IMG/VR virus record: IMGVR_UViG_3300023220_000041
Span: 1 to 20,475 of that record
Strand: one strand, 5' to 3'
From: a virus
Length of the DNA stretch: 20,475 nucleotides
The position numbers and the translations under genes were made by a program. This document shows, in pieces, positions 10,806 through 18,394 of this stretch. The notes beneath the pieces were generated by a model that saw only the letters and a program-made list of their open reading frames with translations, had not been told where the DNA came from and searched no databases. Each line of letters starts with the position of its first letter. Position 1 is the first letter of the stretch.

Positions 10806-11629
10806 TTTATACATTACCAAAACAATATCATCCTGATTTTAGCAATCCGAGGGTTAAGCCTAAAGGTCAAGTTGAGATTGACTGGTCAAACCCGGTAACG
10901 AGGGGGTTGAAGCGGTATTGGTTAGGTAACAATTTGGTCGATTTGGTTGCGGGAAGCCATTTATCACCAGCGGGATCAGGATTGGCGGAGGTTGTTGTTG
11001 ATAAGGGTAGTAAAACGTTTAAGTTCCAAACATCAGGAACAACAGGCGGCTTAGTAGACTTTGCCATCACCCCAATAAATGGATCGCAAAATAGAACGTT
11101 TTTAGGTGAAATTTTTCACACGGATAGTAATAATGGCTATATTCTAAACATTAACCCAACATCGGGCGGCAGTGGTTCTACTGGTGATAGGTGGGCTGTA
11201 AGAGTTGACACTTCAACAGGTCTTAGAGTTGAAATTCAAGGTAGCGGGTACACATCAAGCTTAGCGGCTAATACAGGCGCTCACTTTGTCGGGTGTAAAC
11301 TGAACGGAACCACGCTAGGAGATCACACGTTATATGTCGATGGCTCAAACGAAAGCGCCTCTGGTGCGAATAGTGTATCTACAAATGCAACTTACTCTGC
11401 AAGATTAGGATCAAGAGACAACGAGGGAGTGATAGATCCAGTCGAATTTATAAAGTGGGGCGCGTTATGGGGTAGGGCTTTAAGTGATCGTGAAATAGAA
11501 TCAATTAGATTAAACCCATATCAAGTATTAAAACCTAAAAACGATCCAGTTTATTTTGTACCTTCAGGGGTTATTGGAATTAATATACCTGTTATAATGA
11601 ATCACATGCGCAACCAGGGGATTTCATAG
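10802..11629 (+). CDS. LamG/concanavalin-like lectin-domain virion protein (275 aa)
   Basis: The start is GTG 10802, overlapping the previous stop. After a short head (MIYTLPKQYHPDFSNPRVKP) comes WSNPVTRGLKRYWLGNNLVD, the usual opening of phage LamG-like jelly rolls. The middle is glycine- and serine-rich beta structure, and residues 223-240 (WGRALSDREIESIRLNPY) are the hallmark of these laminin-G/concanavalin domains. The C-terminal tail (GINIPVIMNHMRNQGIS) is separate and conserved-looking. Such proteins bind sugars on the host surface or decorate the virion. It lies between two other surface-type genes. High confidence for the fold, moderate for receptor binding. Confidence 0.78.
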   Translation: MIYTLPKQYHPDFSNPRVKPKGQVEIDWSNPVTRGLKRYWLGNNLVDLVAGSHLSPAGSGLAEVVVDKGSKTFKFQTSGTTGGLVDFAITPINGSQNRTFLGEIFHTDSNNGYILNINPTSGGSGSTGDRWAVRVDTSTGLRVEIQGSGYTSSLAANTGAHFVGCKLNGTTLGDHTLYVDGSNESASGANSVSTNATYSARLGSRDNEGVIDPVEFIKWGALWGRALSDREIESIRLNPYQVLKPKNDPVYFVPSGVIGINIPVIMNHMRNQGIS

Positions 11630-11630
11630 A

Positions 11631-12287
11631 ATGGATTTAAGACAATCAACAGCGGGTCAAGTTGTCACGATAGGTCACGCCCTGGATAATACCGATGGTG
11701 ACACAGAAGAAAACGGATTAACCATAGCCAACACTGATATAAAGCTACACAAGCACAACACAACGGTCTTAGCCAATAAAAACAGCGGCGGGGCTACCAA
11801 TATATCAAATGGAGTTTATCACCTTACTCTAGACGCTACAGACACAAGTTTAGCGGGTCGTTTAGTCGCTTACATTCATGTTGCTGGCGCTTTGGCTATG
11901 AAGGCAGAGTTTAATGTTTTAACGCAATCGGCATTTGATGCGAAATACACCGGGACATTTAATAATTTAGGTGGTACAGCTCAAACTGCTGATAACGACA
12001 TACTACTACAAGACATACCCAACAACGCAGAGTTTGCAGCCAGGACATTATTAGCGGCTAGTTATTCAACTCTCACAGCAGCTCAAGTATTAGCAGCAGG
12101 AGATATAGACGGATTTACCTTAGAAGAATCACACAAGCTTATTCTATCCGCCTCAGTGGGCATACTGGCAGGCGCAGCAACTAACTCGATAACAATACAA
12201 GCGGCTGATGGAAGTAAGACAAGGATAACAGCAACAGTTGATTCTGATGGAAACAGAAGCGCAGTAACTAAGGACGTAACCGGGTAA
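11631..12287 (+). CDS. Tail/baseplate-associated virion protein (218 aa)
   Basis: ATG 11631 starts one base after the previous TAG. The N-terminal 100 residues (MDLRQSTAGQVVTIGHALDN onward, with LTIANTDIKLHKHNTT and GVYHLTLDATDTSLAGRLVA) match a phage family with an Ig-like beta domain, often annotated as structural or tail-fibre protein. The C-terminal part (EESHKLILSASVGILAGAAT and TRITATVDSDGNRSAVTKD) is a second typical module found at the end of such proteins. The middle is variable, as in host-range proteins. Its stop overlaps the next start (TAATG). Family recognition is from memory. Confidence 0.68.
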   Translation: MDLRQSTAGQVVTIGHALDNTDGDTEENGLTIANTDIKLHKHNTTVLANKNSGGATNISNGVYHLTLDATDTSLAGRLVAYIHVAGALAMKAEFNVLTQSAFDAKYTGTFNNLGGTAQTADNDILLQDIPNNAEFAARTLLAASYSTLTAAQVLAAGDIDGFTLEESHKLILSASVGILAGAATNSITIQAADGSKTRITATVDSDGNRSAVTKDVTG

Positions 12288-12559
12288 TGTTTGCTTCACG
12301 ATATTTTAACCCGAGATATTGGGCCAAGAGATATTGGGCTAAAGTTGGTGGAAAGCTAGAAATTGGTGATGGGTTTGGAGTAAACGCCACCATGTCTAAC
12401 AATGGATTAGGAATAACAAGCGCGATAAATAACGATGGTTTAGGTGAAAACGGCTCAATAGTGCTTGGCTTTGGAATAAATGCTACCATGACAAATAACG
12501 GTATCGGTAAGACTGGATTAATAAACAATAACGGAATTGGTAAGGATGGTGATATATGA
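12287..12559 (+). CDS. Small virion protein with RYW head and tandem NNG-G repeats (90 aa)
   Basis: The N-terminus (MFASRYFNPRYWAKRYWAKV) is a known opening of small phage structural proteins that follow the previous gene family. Residues 29-58 and 61-90 are tandem copies (GFGVNATMSNNGLG and GFGINATMTNNGIG), with 19 of 30 positions identical and a 32-residue (96-base) period. Each copy holds two NN-x-G-x-G turns 11 residues apart. This could be a short beta-solenoid or trimeric fibre segment. It overlaps its neighbours on both sides (TAATG and ATGA). An opposite-strand frame over it is a shadow. Confidence 0.66.
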   Translation: MFASRYFNPRYWAKRYWAKVGGKLEIGDGFGVNATMSNNGLGITSAINNDGLGENGSIVLGFGINATMTNNGIGKTGLINNNGIGKDGDI

Positions 12560-12906
12560 CAATAAAAGTAGGTGAGAAGGGGCAACCTTTTAGGGAGGCG
12601 ACAGGTTTTGATATGTCAGGATTTACAGCGTTAAGTATTGAATTTACAGCGCCGACTGGTGGTACAAGCTTCACTGCTACAGACGTAACCACACCAGCAG
12701 TTACCGCCCCGGCAGTCCCATTGGTAAATGATCCAGGTTTTACACCAGCTCAATCAGTAGCAGCAAGCACATATTTTGAATATATCACAGATGGCACAGA
12801 GTTTGATATTGCTGGACAATGGATAGCTTGTGCGGTTTATACAGACGCATCCAGGGTGCTAAATGCAAATAAGGTTACATTCACTATTGGCGCATCGTGC
12901 AGTTAA
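12556..12906 (+). CDS. Ig-like virion protein (116 aa)
   Basis: ATG 12556 overlaps the preceding stop (ATGA). The sequence (MTIKVGEKGQPFREATGFDM onward) has the VGxxGxxF opening, then FTALSIEFTAPTGGTSF and QWIACAVYTDASRVLNANKV, a pattern of alternating strands like BppU-type or Ig-like phage domains. It is rich in T, A and V, with one Cys close to each end of the last strand pair. It ends the tail/surface gene cluster. Likely a structural protein of the tail or baseplate periphery; exact family uncertain. Confidence 0.62.
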   Translation: MTIKVGEKGQPFREATGFDMSGFTALSIEFTAPTGGTSFTATDVTTPAVTAPAVPLVNDPGFTPAQSVAASTYFEYITDGTEFDIAGQWIACAVYTDASRVLNANKVTFTIGASCS

Positions 12907-12915
12907 GGGGTTATT

Positions 12916-12996
12916 ATGTCAGTACACACAGTAAAGCCAAAGCCAAGACCAAAGCCGAGAAAGAAACGTAAACCAGTACACAAACCAAGTAAATAG
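12916..12996 (+). CDS. Lysine/proline-rich micro-protein (26 aa)
   Basis: ATG 12916 follows AAGGGG. The product begins MSVHTVKPKPRPKPRKKRKP and ends VHKPSK, giving a very basic extended peptide with KP and RP repeats. Such peptides can bind DNA, RNA or membranes. It lies between the tail genes and terminase, with a good ribosome site and normal spacing to the gene at 13005. Function unknown; it resembles, in style only, the KPE-rich peptide at 9109. Confidence 0.5.
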   Translation: MSVHTVKPKPRPKPRKKRKPVHKPSK

Positions 12997-13004
12997 AGGT
13001 TAAT

Positions 13005-13241
13005 ATGACTGAAGAAAAGGTCAATATAAAAATGAAATTCCAAGCGGATATAGAAGGCGAAACAGTTTTAAAGTTTAGATGGCAAGATACGGATTACAGA
13101 GGCCTTAAGTTATTCAGACCCTTTTTTGGCTTGAGCGTTAATGGTGGTCGTTTTATTGACGTTAAAGATATTGTTGAGGTATGGGAAAAAAGAGAAGATC
13201 TTCATAAGCCGAATAACAACAACCAAAGCAGGGGTGAATAA
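13005..13241 (+). CDS. Hypothetical protein (78 aa) upstream of terminase small subunit
   Basis: ATG 13005 follows TAGAGGTTAAT. The first 55 residues look like a small beta domain (MTEEKVNIKMKFQADIEGET, then FRWQDTDYRGLKLFRPFFGL), and the tail is polar and Asn-rich (KPNNNNQSRGE). Its stop overlaps the terminase small subunit start (TAATG), so the two are translated together. It may assist packaging, but nothing in the sequence shows this. No family recognised. Confidence 0.66.
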   Translation: MTEEKVNIKMKFQADIEGETVLKFRWQDTDYRGLKLFRPFFGLSVNGGRFIDVKDIVEVWEKREDLHKPNNNNQSRGE

Positions 13242-13648
13242 TGGCTAAAATGGGCAGGCCAACAGACTATAAACCTGAGTATTGTGAAACAGTTATAGAG
13301 CTAATGAGTGAAGGCGCAAGCAAAGCCGAGGTATGCTTGGAATTGAATTGCGACTTTCAATCTTTCCTTAATTGGCAGAAGAAATACCCAGAGTTTTTCG
13401 AAGCCGTAAAAAGAGGCTTGCACTTATCCAAAGGTATGTGGGAGAAAATGGGCCGTAAAGCTGCATTCGGAAAGGTCGAAAACTTCAATGCTACAGCCTG
13501 GATATTTAACATGAAAAACAGGTTCGGTAAGATGGACGACTTCAGCGAAAAATGGAGCGACAAGCAAGAAGTAGAGCATTCAGGCGAGGTTACAACGTTT
13601 AACATGGATTTTGGGAGTAAGAAGAATGAAAACAATAACTCTAACTGA
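13241..13648 (+). CDS. terS: Terminase small subunit
   Basis: The 135-residue protein opens with MAKMGRPTDYKPEYCETVIE, a widespread terminase small-subunit N-terminus, followed by a helix-turn-helix-like segment (GASKAEVCLELNCDFQSFLN) that would recognise the packaging site on phage DNA. Next come WQKKYPEFFEAVKRG and WEKMGRKAAFGKVENFNATA with WIFNMKNRFG, typical of the oligomerisation part. The Asn-rich end likely contacts the large subunit. It lies a short distance before the large subunit. High confidence. Confidence 0.85.
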   Translation: MAKMGRPTDYKPEYCETVIELMSEGASKAEVCLELNCDFQSFLNWQKKYPEFFEAVKRGLHLSKGMWEKMGRKAAFGKVENFNATAWIFNMKNRFGKMDDFSEKWSDKQEVEHSGEVTTFNMDFGSKKNENNNSN

Positions 13649-13772
13649 TAAGCAATATGAATTGTTGACTGATAAGTTATCTGAAATGCAAGATGAAGGC
13701 CCAGATGGTGAGGGTTAGAAGTCTGAAGAACTAATTAGTTTATACGAAGCAATAGCAGGAAAAGAATACTAA
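13626..13772 (+). pseudogene. Small gene interrupted by one in-frame amber codon (31 + 17 codons)
   Basis: ATG 13626 lies inside the end of terS. It encodes MKTITLTDKQYELLTDKLSE, then QDEGPDGEG, and meets TAG at 13716-13718. The same frame then continues KSEELISLYEAIAGKEY to TAA at 13770-13772. The place of the TAG fits a tryptophan: small phage proteins of this type read EGP..GW.SEEL, and TGG to TAG is one base. The downstream part keeps sensible composition, so the stop is recent, suppressed, or a sequence error. Either a 30-residue truncated peptide or a read-through product of 48 residues would result. Function unknown. Confidence 0.5.
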
Positions 13773-13854
13773 TTCACAATGACTGAATAACTATCCACTA
13801 AAACAGCATGAAATGACTCTATATGCGCCGAAACACTTTCAAGGGTGAATTATT

Positions 13855-13938
13855 ATTAAAAAATTCGAAATTATATGCTCAATACTTCTGATAACTGGCA
13901 TTGCAACGCTGATATATGCTTTTTATTTGCTTGTTTAA
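13855..13938 (+). CDS. 27-residue single-TM peptide, apparent ATT start, immediately before terL
   Basis: The frame after TGA 13846-13848 reads I-I-I and then KKFEIICSILLITGIATLIY and AFYLLV before TAA 13936-13938. Two lysines followed by an unbroken hydrophobic span make a believable small membrane peptide. No ATG, GTG or TTG is available in frame after that stop. AAGGGTGA (13841-13848) is a good ribosome site for ATT 13855, with 6-base spacing. The terL ATG follows the TAA with no gap and has no ribosome site of its own, which suggests coupling and therefore translation of this ORF. Function unknown. Confidence 0.4.
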   Translation: MKKFEIICSILLITGIATLIYAFYLLV

Positions 13939-15570
13939 ATGACCACGATTAATTACGTAGCATCGCCAACAAGCGCAAGGTTTCACGCCTCTGATAAAGT
14001 TGTCAGGGGCTTTTTAGGCCCGGTAGGAAACGGTAAGTCGGTCTGCTGTATAAATGAAATGCATCGTATATCGGTAATGCAAGAGCCAAACTCAAAAGGC
14101 ATACGCAAAACCAAGTGGGTTATTGTCCGTAACACTCACGAGCAATTAGAAACAACCACACTAGCCACGTTTAGACAATGGATACCGCAAGATGTTTGCT
14201 CGATCACTCTAAAACCAATGAGAGGCGATTTAAACTATCCAATGCCGGACAAAACCACAGTCGAGGCTAAGTTTATATTCCTCGCTCTAGATAGACCGGA
14301 AGATGTGCGCAAACTGCTATCGCTGGAAGTTACCGGCGTATTCATGAATGAAGCAAGAGAATTACCTTATGCCGTGGTAAAAGGCTCCAGGGAGCGTATT
14401 GGACGCTACCCTTCCCAGGTTGACGGTTACACAGATGTTTACGACTCAAACGGCAAGTTAATCTATGATGCGCCAAAAGAATTAGATTCAAACGGTAATG
14501 TATTATTCAACACTGACGGAACACCAAAATATAAACCATGCACCCGTAAAGCTTTATTGATGGATACTAATCCGCCAGAAGATGATCACTGGTGGTATCA
14601 ACTCGCAGAAGATGGGCATTTAAAGTCAAACAAGTCAGCCGAGGCCAAACGAGCAGTAAAAGAAATATTCGGATTCTTTCGGGGGCCATCACCATTTATC
14701 AAGCAAGGCGATCAATACCTGGACAATCCAAAAGCTGAGAATATTAAATTTTTGCCTGGTGGATACAAATACTACCGAGATATGTTAGCCGGTAACTCTG
14801 AAGATCACATTAACGTAATGATAATGGGTAACTACGGCACTATCAAAGATGGTAAGCCGGTATACCCTCAGTATAATGACCGCTTGCACTGTCCAGAAAA
14901 GCCATTAGGCATCCTTGAAGATTTACCGATAGGATTGGGATGGGATGGCGGTTTAACTCCCTCATGTGTGATTGGCCAACAAACAGAGCGCGGGCAGCTT
15001 AGAGTTATTGCTGAACTGGTAGCTGAAGATATGGGTGTCCGTCAATTTGCACGTGATGTTGTTAAGCCATTTTTACAAAGGAATTTTTACGGGATAGAGA
15101 TCGCATTCAGTTATATTGATCCAGCCGGGGCCGGTCGAGGTGAAGCTGAAGCTAAAACTGCCATGGGAATTCTTAACGACGAATATGTAGAAGATAATCT
15201 TGACGGCGATATCATTCAGCCTTTGAGTATGGGATTTGAAACAGAACCGGCACCAACAAACGATCCATCAAAACGCATAGATGCCGTAAACTCATATATA
15301 ATTAAATTAGTCGATGGTGAGCCTGGTTACTTGGTTAGCCGTAAATGCCCATTCCTGAGGAAAGGCAAGATTGGCGGTTATCAATATAAGCGTGTGCAAA
15401 TGTCAGGTGAGGCCCGGTACAAAGATAAGCCTGACAAAAACAAGTACAGCCACCCGGCAGACGCAGAGCAATACATGGCTTTAGGATTTGCCGGTGGTTA
15501 TGTGTTAGACTCACAAGAAGAATTTGACGAATATGACAACTATGAAGAAGTCGGGATAATGGGCTACTGA
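13939..15570 (+). CDS. terL: Terminase large subunit (packaging ATPase and nuclease)
   Basis: The 543-residue protein has Walker A GPVGNGKS (27-34), a Walker B-like strand VTGVFMNEA (131-139, with E138 as likely catalytic base), and DTNPP (209-213) as coupling motif. The nuclease half has D336 in GLGWDGG, D394 in YIDPAG and D508 in SHPADAEQY, the expected acidic metal-binding set. It pumps phage DNA into the prohead through the portal and cuts the concatemer. Length is usual for short-tailed phages. The ATG lies directly after the stop of a small membrane ORF and lacks a purine-rich ribosome site. High confidence. Confidence 0.93.
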   Translation: MTTINYVASPTSARFHASDKVVRGFLGPVGNGKSVCCINEMHRISVMQEPNSKGIRKTKWVIVRNTHEQLETTTLATFRQWIPQDVCSITLKPMRGDLNYPMPDKTTVEAKFIFLALDRPEDVRKLLSLEVTGVFMNEARELPYAVVKGSRERIGRYPSQVDGYTDVYDSNGKLIYDAPKELDSNGNVLFNTDGTPKYKPCTRKALLMDTNPPEDDHWWYQLAEDGHLKSNKSAEAKRAVKEIFGFFRGPSPFIKQGDQYLDNPKAENIKFLPGGYKYYRDMLAGNSEDHINVMIMGNYGTIKDGKPVYPQYNDRLHCPEKPLGILEDLPIGLGWDGGLTPSCVIGQQTERGQLRVIAELVAEDMGVRQFARDVVKPFLQRNFYGIEIAFSYIDPAGAGRGEAEAKTAMGILNDEYVEDNLDGDIIQPLSMGFETEPAPTNDPSKRIDAVNSYIIKLVDGEPGYLVSRKCPFLRKGKIGGYQYKRVQMSGEARYKDKPDKNKYSHPADAEQYMALGFAGGYVLDSQEEFDEYDNYEEVGIMGY

Positions 15571-15585
15571 TTAACAGGATAAGCA

Positions 15586-17700
15586 ATGGCTGATGCAATA
15601 ATACAATTAGTAGAAGAAAACGAAGAAACCAGTTTGGAAGGTGTCAATTTATTGGCGAGTTATTTTACTCGGACTGAAAGCAACACCGAAACAGATGTAT
15701 TTATTCCCAAGCCAAATATTGCCGACCTATTCGATGATGATACCTTGTTGAAGGTCGGTGCTAATGTCATTGAAGGTTTCGATGCTGATTTACAATCAAT
15801 GCAAGAATGGTCTGATTTTGTTGATGTAGGTATGAAACTGGTTAAGCAAGAAAAAGAAGCTAAATCGACACCATGGGAGGGCGCAAGTAATTTTAAATCG
15901 CCCACTCTAATGCAGGCAGCTTTAAAGTTTAGTGACCGGGCATCGACTGAGCTATTACGTCAAGATGATATTGTCAAAACTGCCGTAATAGGCAAGGACG
16001 TTACCGGGGAAAAGGCCGAGCAAGCCGAGCGTGTTGCAGAATACTCAAACTATCAGATCAATATTGAAATGGATGAGTGGCGGGATGAACATGAAAAGCT
16101 ACTCTACAAACTCCCTTATGATGGATGCGTGTTTAAAGAAACCTTCTTCGATCAACGCTTAGGCCGTCCAGTATCAAATTTAATAACTTACCCTGACTTT
16201 GTTGTCAATAACAAGGCAGATAGTATTGGCCGGTTACGCCGGTTCAGCAAAACATTTGAACTGTCAGCTAATGAAGTGTTAGAACGTCAAAGGCAAGGTA
16301 TTTGGTTAGATGTTGAAATATCTGAAAACTCAACCGATGAAGATTCGACAGATGCACCAGCAGATAAACTTACAACATTTATTCAACAGCAAGGTTATTT
16401 TGATTTGGATGATGATGGTTATGAAGAGCCTTATACTTTCGTAGTGGCCCAGGCATCTCAACAAGTAGTTAGAATAATCCCCAGGTTTGAACCCTCAGAC
16501 GTATTAGTTAAAGACGAAAAGAACAAGCGAGGCGCAAAGCTATCTGATTTATTAGGTGATGGATTACCGGGAACAACTGGCAAGCGCGAAGTGGTACGCA
16601 TTAAACCAGACAATACGATCACTAAATATGGCTTTATACGCGATCCTGAAGGCGGCTTCCTTGATGTTGGCTACTCGTACATATTAGGCGCTTTGACTGC
16701 TGGTATTAACGCTACGACCAATCAGTTGGTGGATGCTGGTACACTATCAAACCGTCAAGGCGGTTGGTTAGCTAAAGGGTTTAGGCGCAAGATGGGCAAT
16801 TCATCGTTTAAGCCTGGCGAATGGAAACAGACCGGCATTAGCGCCATTGATATGCGAAACGGTATCGTACCTTTACCAGTTAAAGAGCCAAGCCCCACTT
16901 TATTCACACTAATGCAATTCATGATAGGTTCATCACAAGAGCTATCAGCAAGCGCAGACTTAACACAGGCACTAGGAGCCAACGCACCGGCTACAACTAC
17001 CCTGGCATTAGTTCAAGAGCAGCAGCAATCATCAGGAGCGATAATATTACGCATTTACCGGGCAATGTCATCAGAGTTTAAAAAGGTATTTGTTCTTAAC
17101 TCTAAATTTTTAGATCCGCAAGAGTACCAAGAAATTTTAGACGATCCACAAGCCGACTTTGCAAACGACTTCAATTTACGAGCGATGAATATCACGCCGG
17201 TTGCTAATCCCGAGATTTCATCCAAGATTCAGCGCATACAACAGGCCCAGGCAGAATTAAGCCAGGTTGAATTGGTTTCAGCGGCAGGCGGCAACATTCG
17301 AGTTATTATCAAAAACTTCTATGAGGCTATAGGCGCTCAGAATGTTGAAGAAATATTCCCTGAAGAAGATCCACAGGAGACATTGCAACGTTTACTTGGT
17401 GAAAACCCTGAATTGGTAGAGTTAATCATGGGCGAGAAAGAACGCCTTGACTTGATAGCAGCAGGTCAGGCCGATGCCGAAGAACGCGCACAAGAGCGTG
17501 AAGATCTAAAAGCAGCGGCGGCGGCAGATAAAGACAAGTCAACCGAGATATTAAATCTTGAAAAGGCTGAAACCGAGCAAGTTAAAAATCAGAACTCACT
17601 TTACACAACAGCTTTACAACTTGATAACCAAGAGATCCAAAACCAACAAGCAACTCAAGACCTCGAACAACTCGCACCAGCCGGACAACCTGTACAATAA
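15586..17700 (+). CDS. Portal protein (P22-like, 704 aa)
   Basis: ATG 15586 lies 15 bases after terL, with an ACAGGATAAG ribosome site. The size and features match large podophage portals: TPWEGASNFKSPTLMQAALK (a conserved early stretch near residue 100), LLYKLPYDGCVFKETFFD, YPDFVVNNKADSIGRLRR, and a central segment with LGALTAGINATTNQLVDAGT. The last 90 residues are a charged, Gln/Glu-rich coiled coil that would form the barrel or tail of the dodecameric ring. The portal is the unique capsid vertex for DNA entry and neck attachment. High confidence for portal; P22-like is by size and pattern. Confidence 0.9.
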   Translation: MADAIIQLVEENEETSLEGVNLLASYFTRTESNTETDVFIPKPNIADLFDDDTLLKVGANVIEGFDADLQSMQEWSDFVDVGMKLVKQEKEAKSTPWEGASNFKSPTLMQAALKFSDRASTELLRQDDIVKTAVIGKDVTGEKAEQAERVAEYSNYQINIEMDEWRDEHEKLLYKLPYDGCVFKETFFDQRLGRPVSNLITYPDFVVNNKADSIGRLRRFSKTFELSANEVLERQRQGIWLDVEISENSTDEDSTDAPADKLTTFIQQQGYFDLDDDGYEEPYTFVVAQASQQVVRIIPRFEPSDVLVKDEKNKRGAKLSDLLGDGLPGTTGKREVVRIKPDNTITKYGFIRDPEGGFLDVGYSYILGALTAGINATTNQLVDAGTLSNRQGGWLAKGFRRKMGNSSFKPGEWKQTGISAIDMRNGIVPLPVKEPSPTLFTLMQFMIGSSQELSASADLTQALGANAPATTTLALVQEQQQSSGAIILRIYRAMSSEFKKVFVLNSKFLDPQEYQEILDDPQADFANDFNLRAMNITPVANPEISSKIQRIQQAQAELSQVELVSAAGGNIRVIIKNFYEAIGAQNVEEIFPEEDPQETLQRLLGENPELVELIMGEKERLDLIAAGQADAEERAQEREDLKAAAAADKDKSTEILNLEKAETEQVKNQNSLYTTALQLDNQEIQNQQATQDLEQLAPAGQPVQ

Positions 17701-17705
17701 TTCAT

Positions 17706-17731
17706 AAAGGGCTTGCAACTGCCCTTTACTT
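17706..17731 (+). terminator. Rho-independent terminator after the portal gene
   Basis: AAAGGGC (17706-17712) and GCCCTTT (17721-17727) pair perfectly around an 8-base loop, followed by ACTTTTACT. The T tract is short, so some read-through is expected. Confidence 0.65.
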
Positions 17732-17741
17732 TTACTATATT
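17713..17741 (+). promoter_or_regulatory. Possible promoter overlapping the portal terminator
   Basis: TTGCAA (17713-17718) and TATATT (17736-17741) are 17 bases apart. The -35 box lies in the terminator loop, so termination and new initiation would be side by side. It would supply the gene at 17772. Confidence 0.38.
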
Positions 17742-17771
17742 ATTAAAACTTATTTTATAAAGGGAAAGATA

Positions 17772-17975
17772 ATGATTGAAAATAACGCAAACGAACCACT
17801 TACCGCAAGCAAACAGTTTGAAAAATTCAGCCGAGCATTACACATTGTATTAGGTATCAATACGCTAATTCCAGATAATTACTTTGCCATTATGCAATTA
17901 ATGAACGGACTTCCAAAAACAACGACTCTGTTACTTGATGAAACGCACGAGGATGTAAATGAAAATAACAGCTAA
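17772..17975 (+). CDS. Small hypothetical protein (67 aa)
   Basis: ATG 17772 follows AAAGGGAAAGATA. The product (MIENNANEPLTASKQFEKFS onward) is helical, with a moderately hydrophobic centre (ALHIVLGINTLIPDNYFAIM) too polar for a sure membrane span. The acidic tail ends DETHEDVNENNS. It overlaps the next gene by 17 bases. It lies between portal and the head-assembly genes. No family recognised. Confidence 0.64.
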   Translation: MIENNANEPLTASKQFEKFSRALHIVLGINTLIPDNYFAIMQLMNGLPKTTTLLLDETHEDVNENNS

Positions 17976-18390
17976 GAAACAATCAAAGTTAAATATGACC
18001 ATGAAATTCTTCGGTAAGCGCGGTTTCAGGTCTAACTATTCAAAGGTTAAGCCGAGGATTAGGATAGTTGCCAAGGTTGAATATAAGCAGTTAACGGAAA
18101 AGGTTAGGTTTAATTCGGGGTCTGAATTTGCATGGTCAGATCCTAGATTAAATCCGAGATATGCAATTAGATCAGCAGCTCAATCAATGCATAAGAATCA
18201 ACTTCAACTGGCAATGGGCCAAGCATCTTTAGGTATTGCAAATTGCCTTGCGGGGTTAGCCGCATCGGGTCAGGGAGCGGCATCGGCGGCATCGGCACAG
18301 CGGCAGGCAATCGGCGCACAGCAAGTAATTGATGAGCAGAGAAGGCAATTTGAACTTAGACAGCAGCAATTCGGGCAATTTAGAGGTTAA
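17959..18390 (+). CDS. Basic protein with Ala/Gln-rich helical C-terminus (143 aa), likely virion-associated
   Basis: ATG 17959 lies within the end of the previous gene and follows GAGGATGTAA. Residues 1-60 are strongly basic (MKITAKKQSKLNMTMKFFGK onward). Residues 65-100 include SDPRLNPRYAIRSAAQSMHK. The rest is Ala/Gly-rich, then Gln-rich (AIGAQQVIDEQRRQFELRQQ). Helical Gln/Ala-rich ends of this type occur in internal virion or ejection proteins and small head-joining proteins of short-tailed phages. The location right after portal fits that. Function inferred only from composition and position. Confidence 0.6.
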   Translation: MKITAKKQSKLNMTMKFFGKRGFRSNYSKVKPRIRIVAKVEYKQLTEKVRFNSGSEFAWSDPRLNPRYAIRSAAQSMHKNQLQLAMGQASLGIANCLAGLAASGQGAASAASAQRQAIGAQQVIDEQRRQFELRQQQFGQFRG

Positions 18391-18394
18391 TATA

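Noticed and set aside
12268-12692. Opposite-strand frames over the tail genes
   Set aside because: They are low-complexity Pro/Leu/Ile-rich shadows of repeat-containing + strand genes, with no ribosome sites.
13813-13848. Short frame MTLYAPKHFQG before the terL leader peptide
   Set aside because: It faintly resembles the start of phage M15-type peptidases but stops after 11 codons at TGA. No ribosome site or conserved motif supports it. It may be a relic.
18329-18394. Upstream start for the 157-residue protein
   Set aside because: It would overlap the previous gene by over 60 bases, while ATG 18395 has its own AGAGG ribosome site just after that gene's stop.
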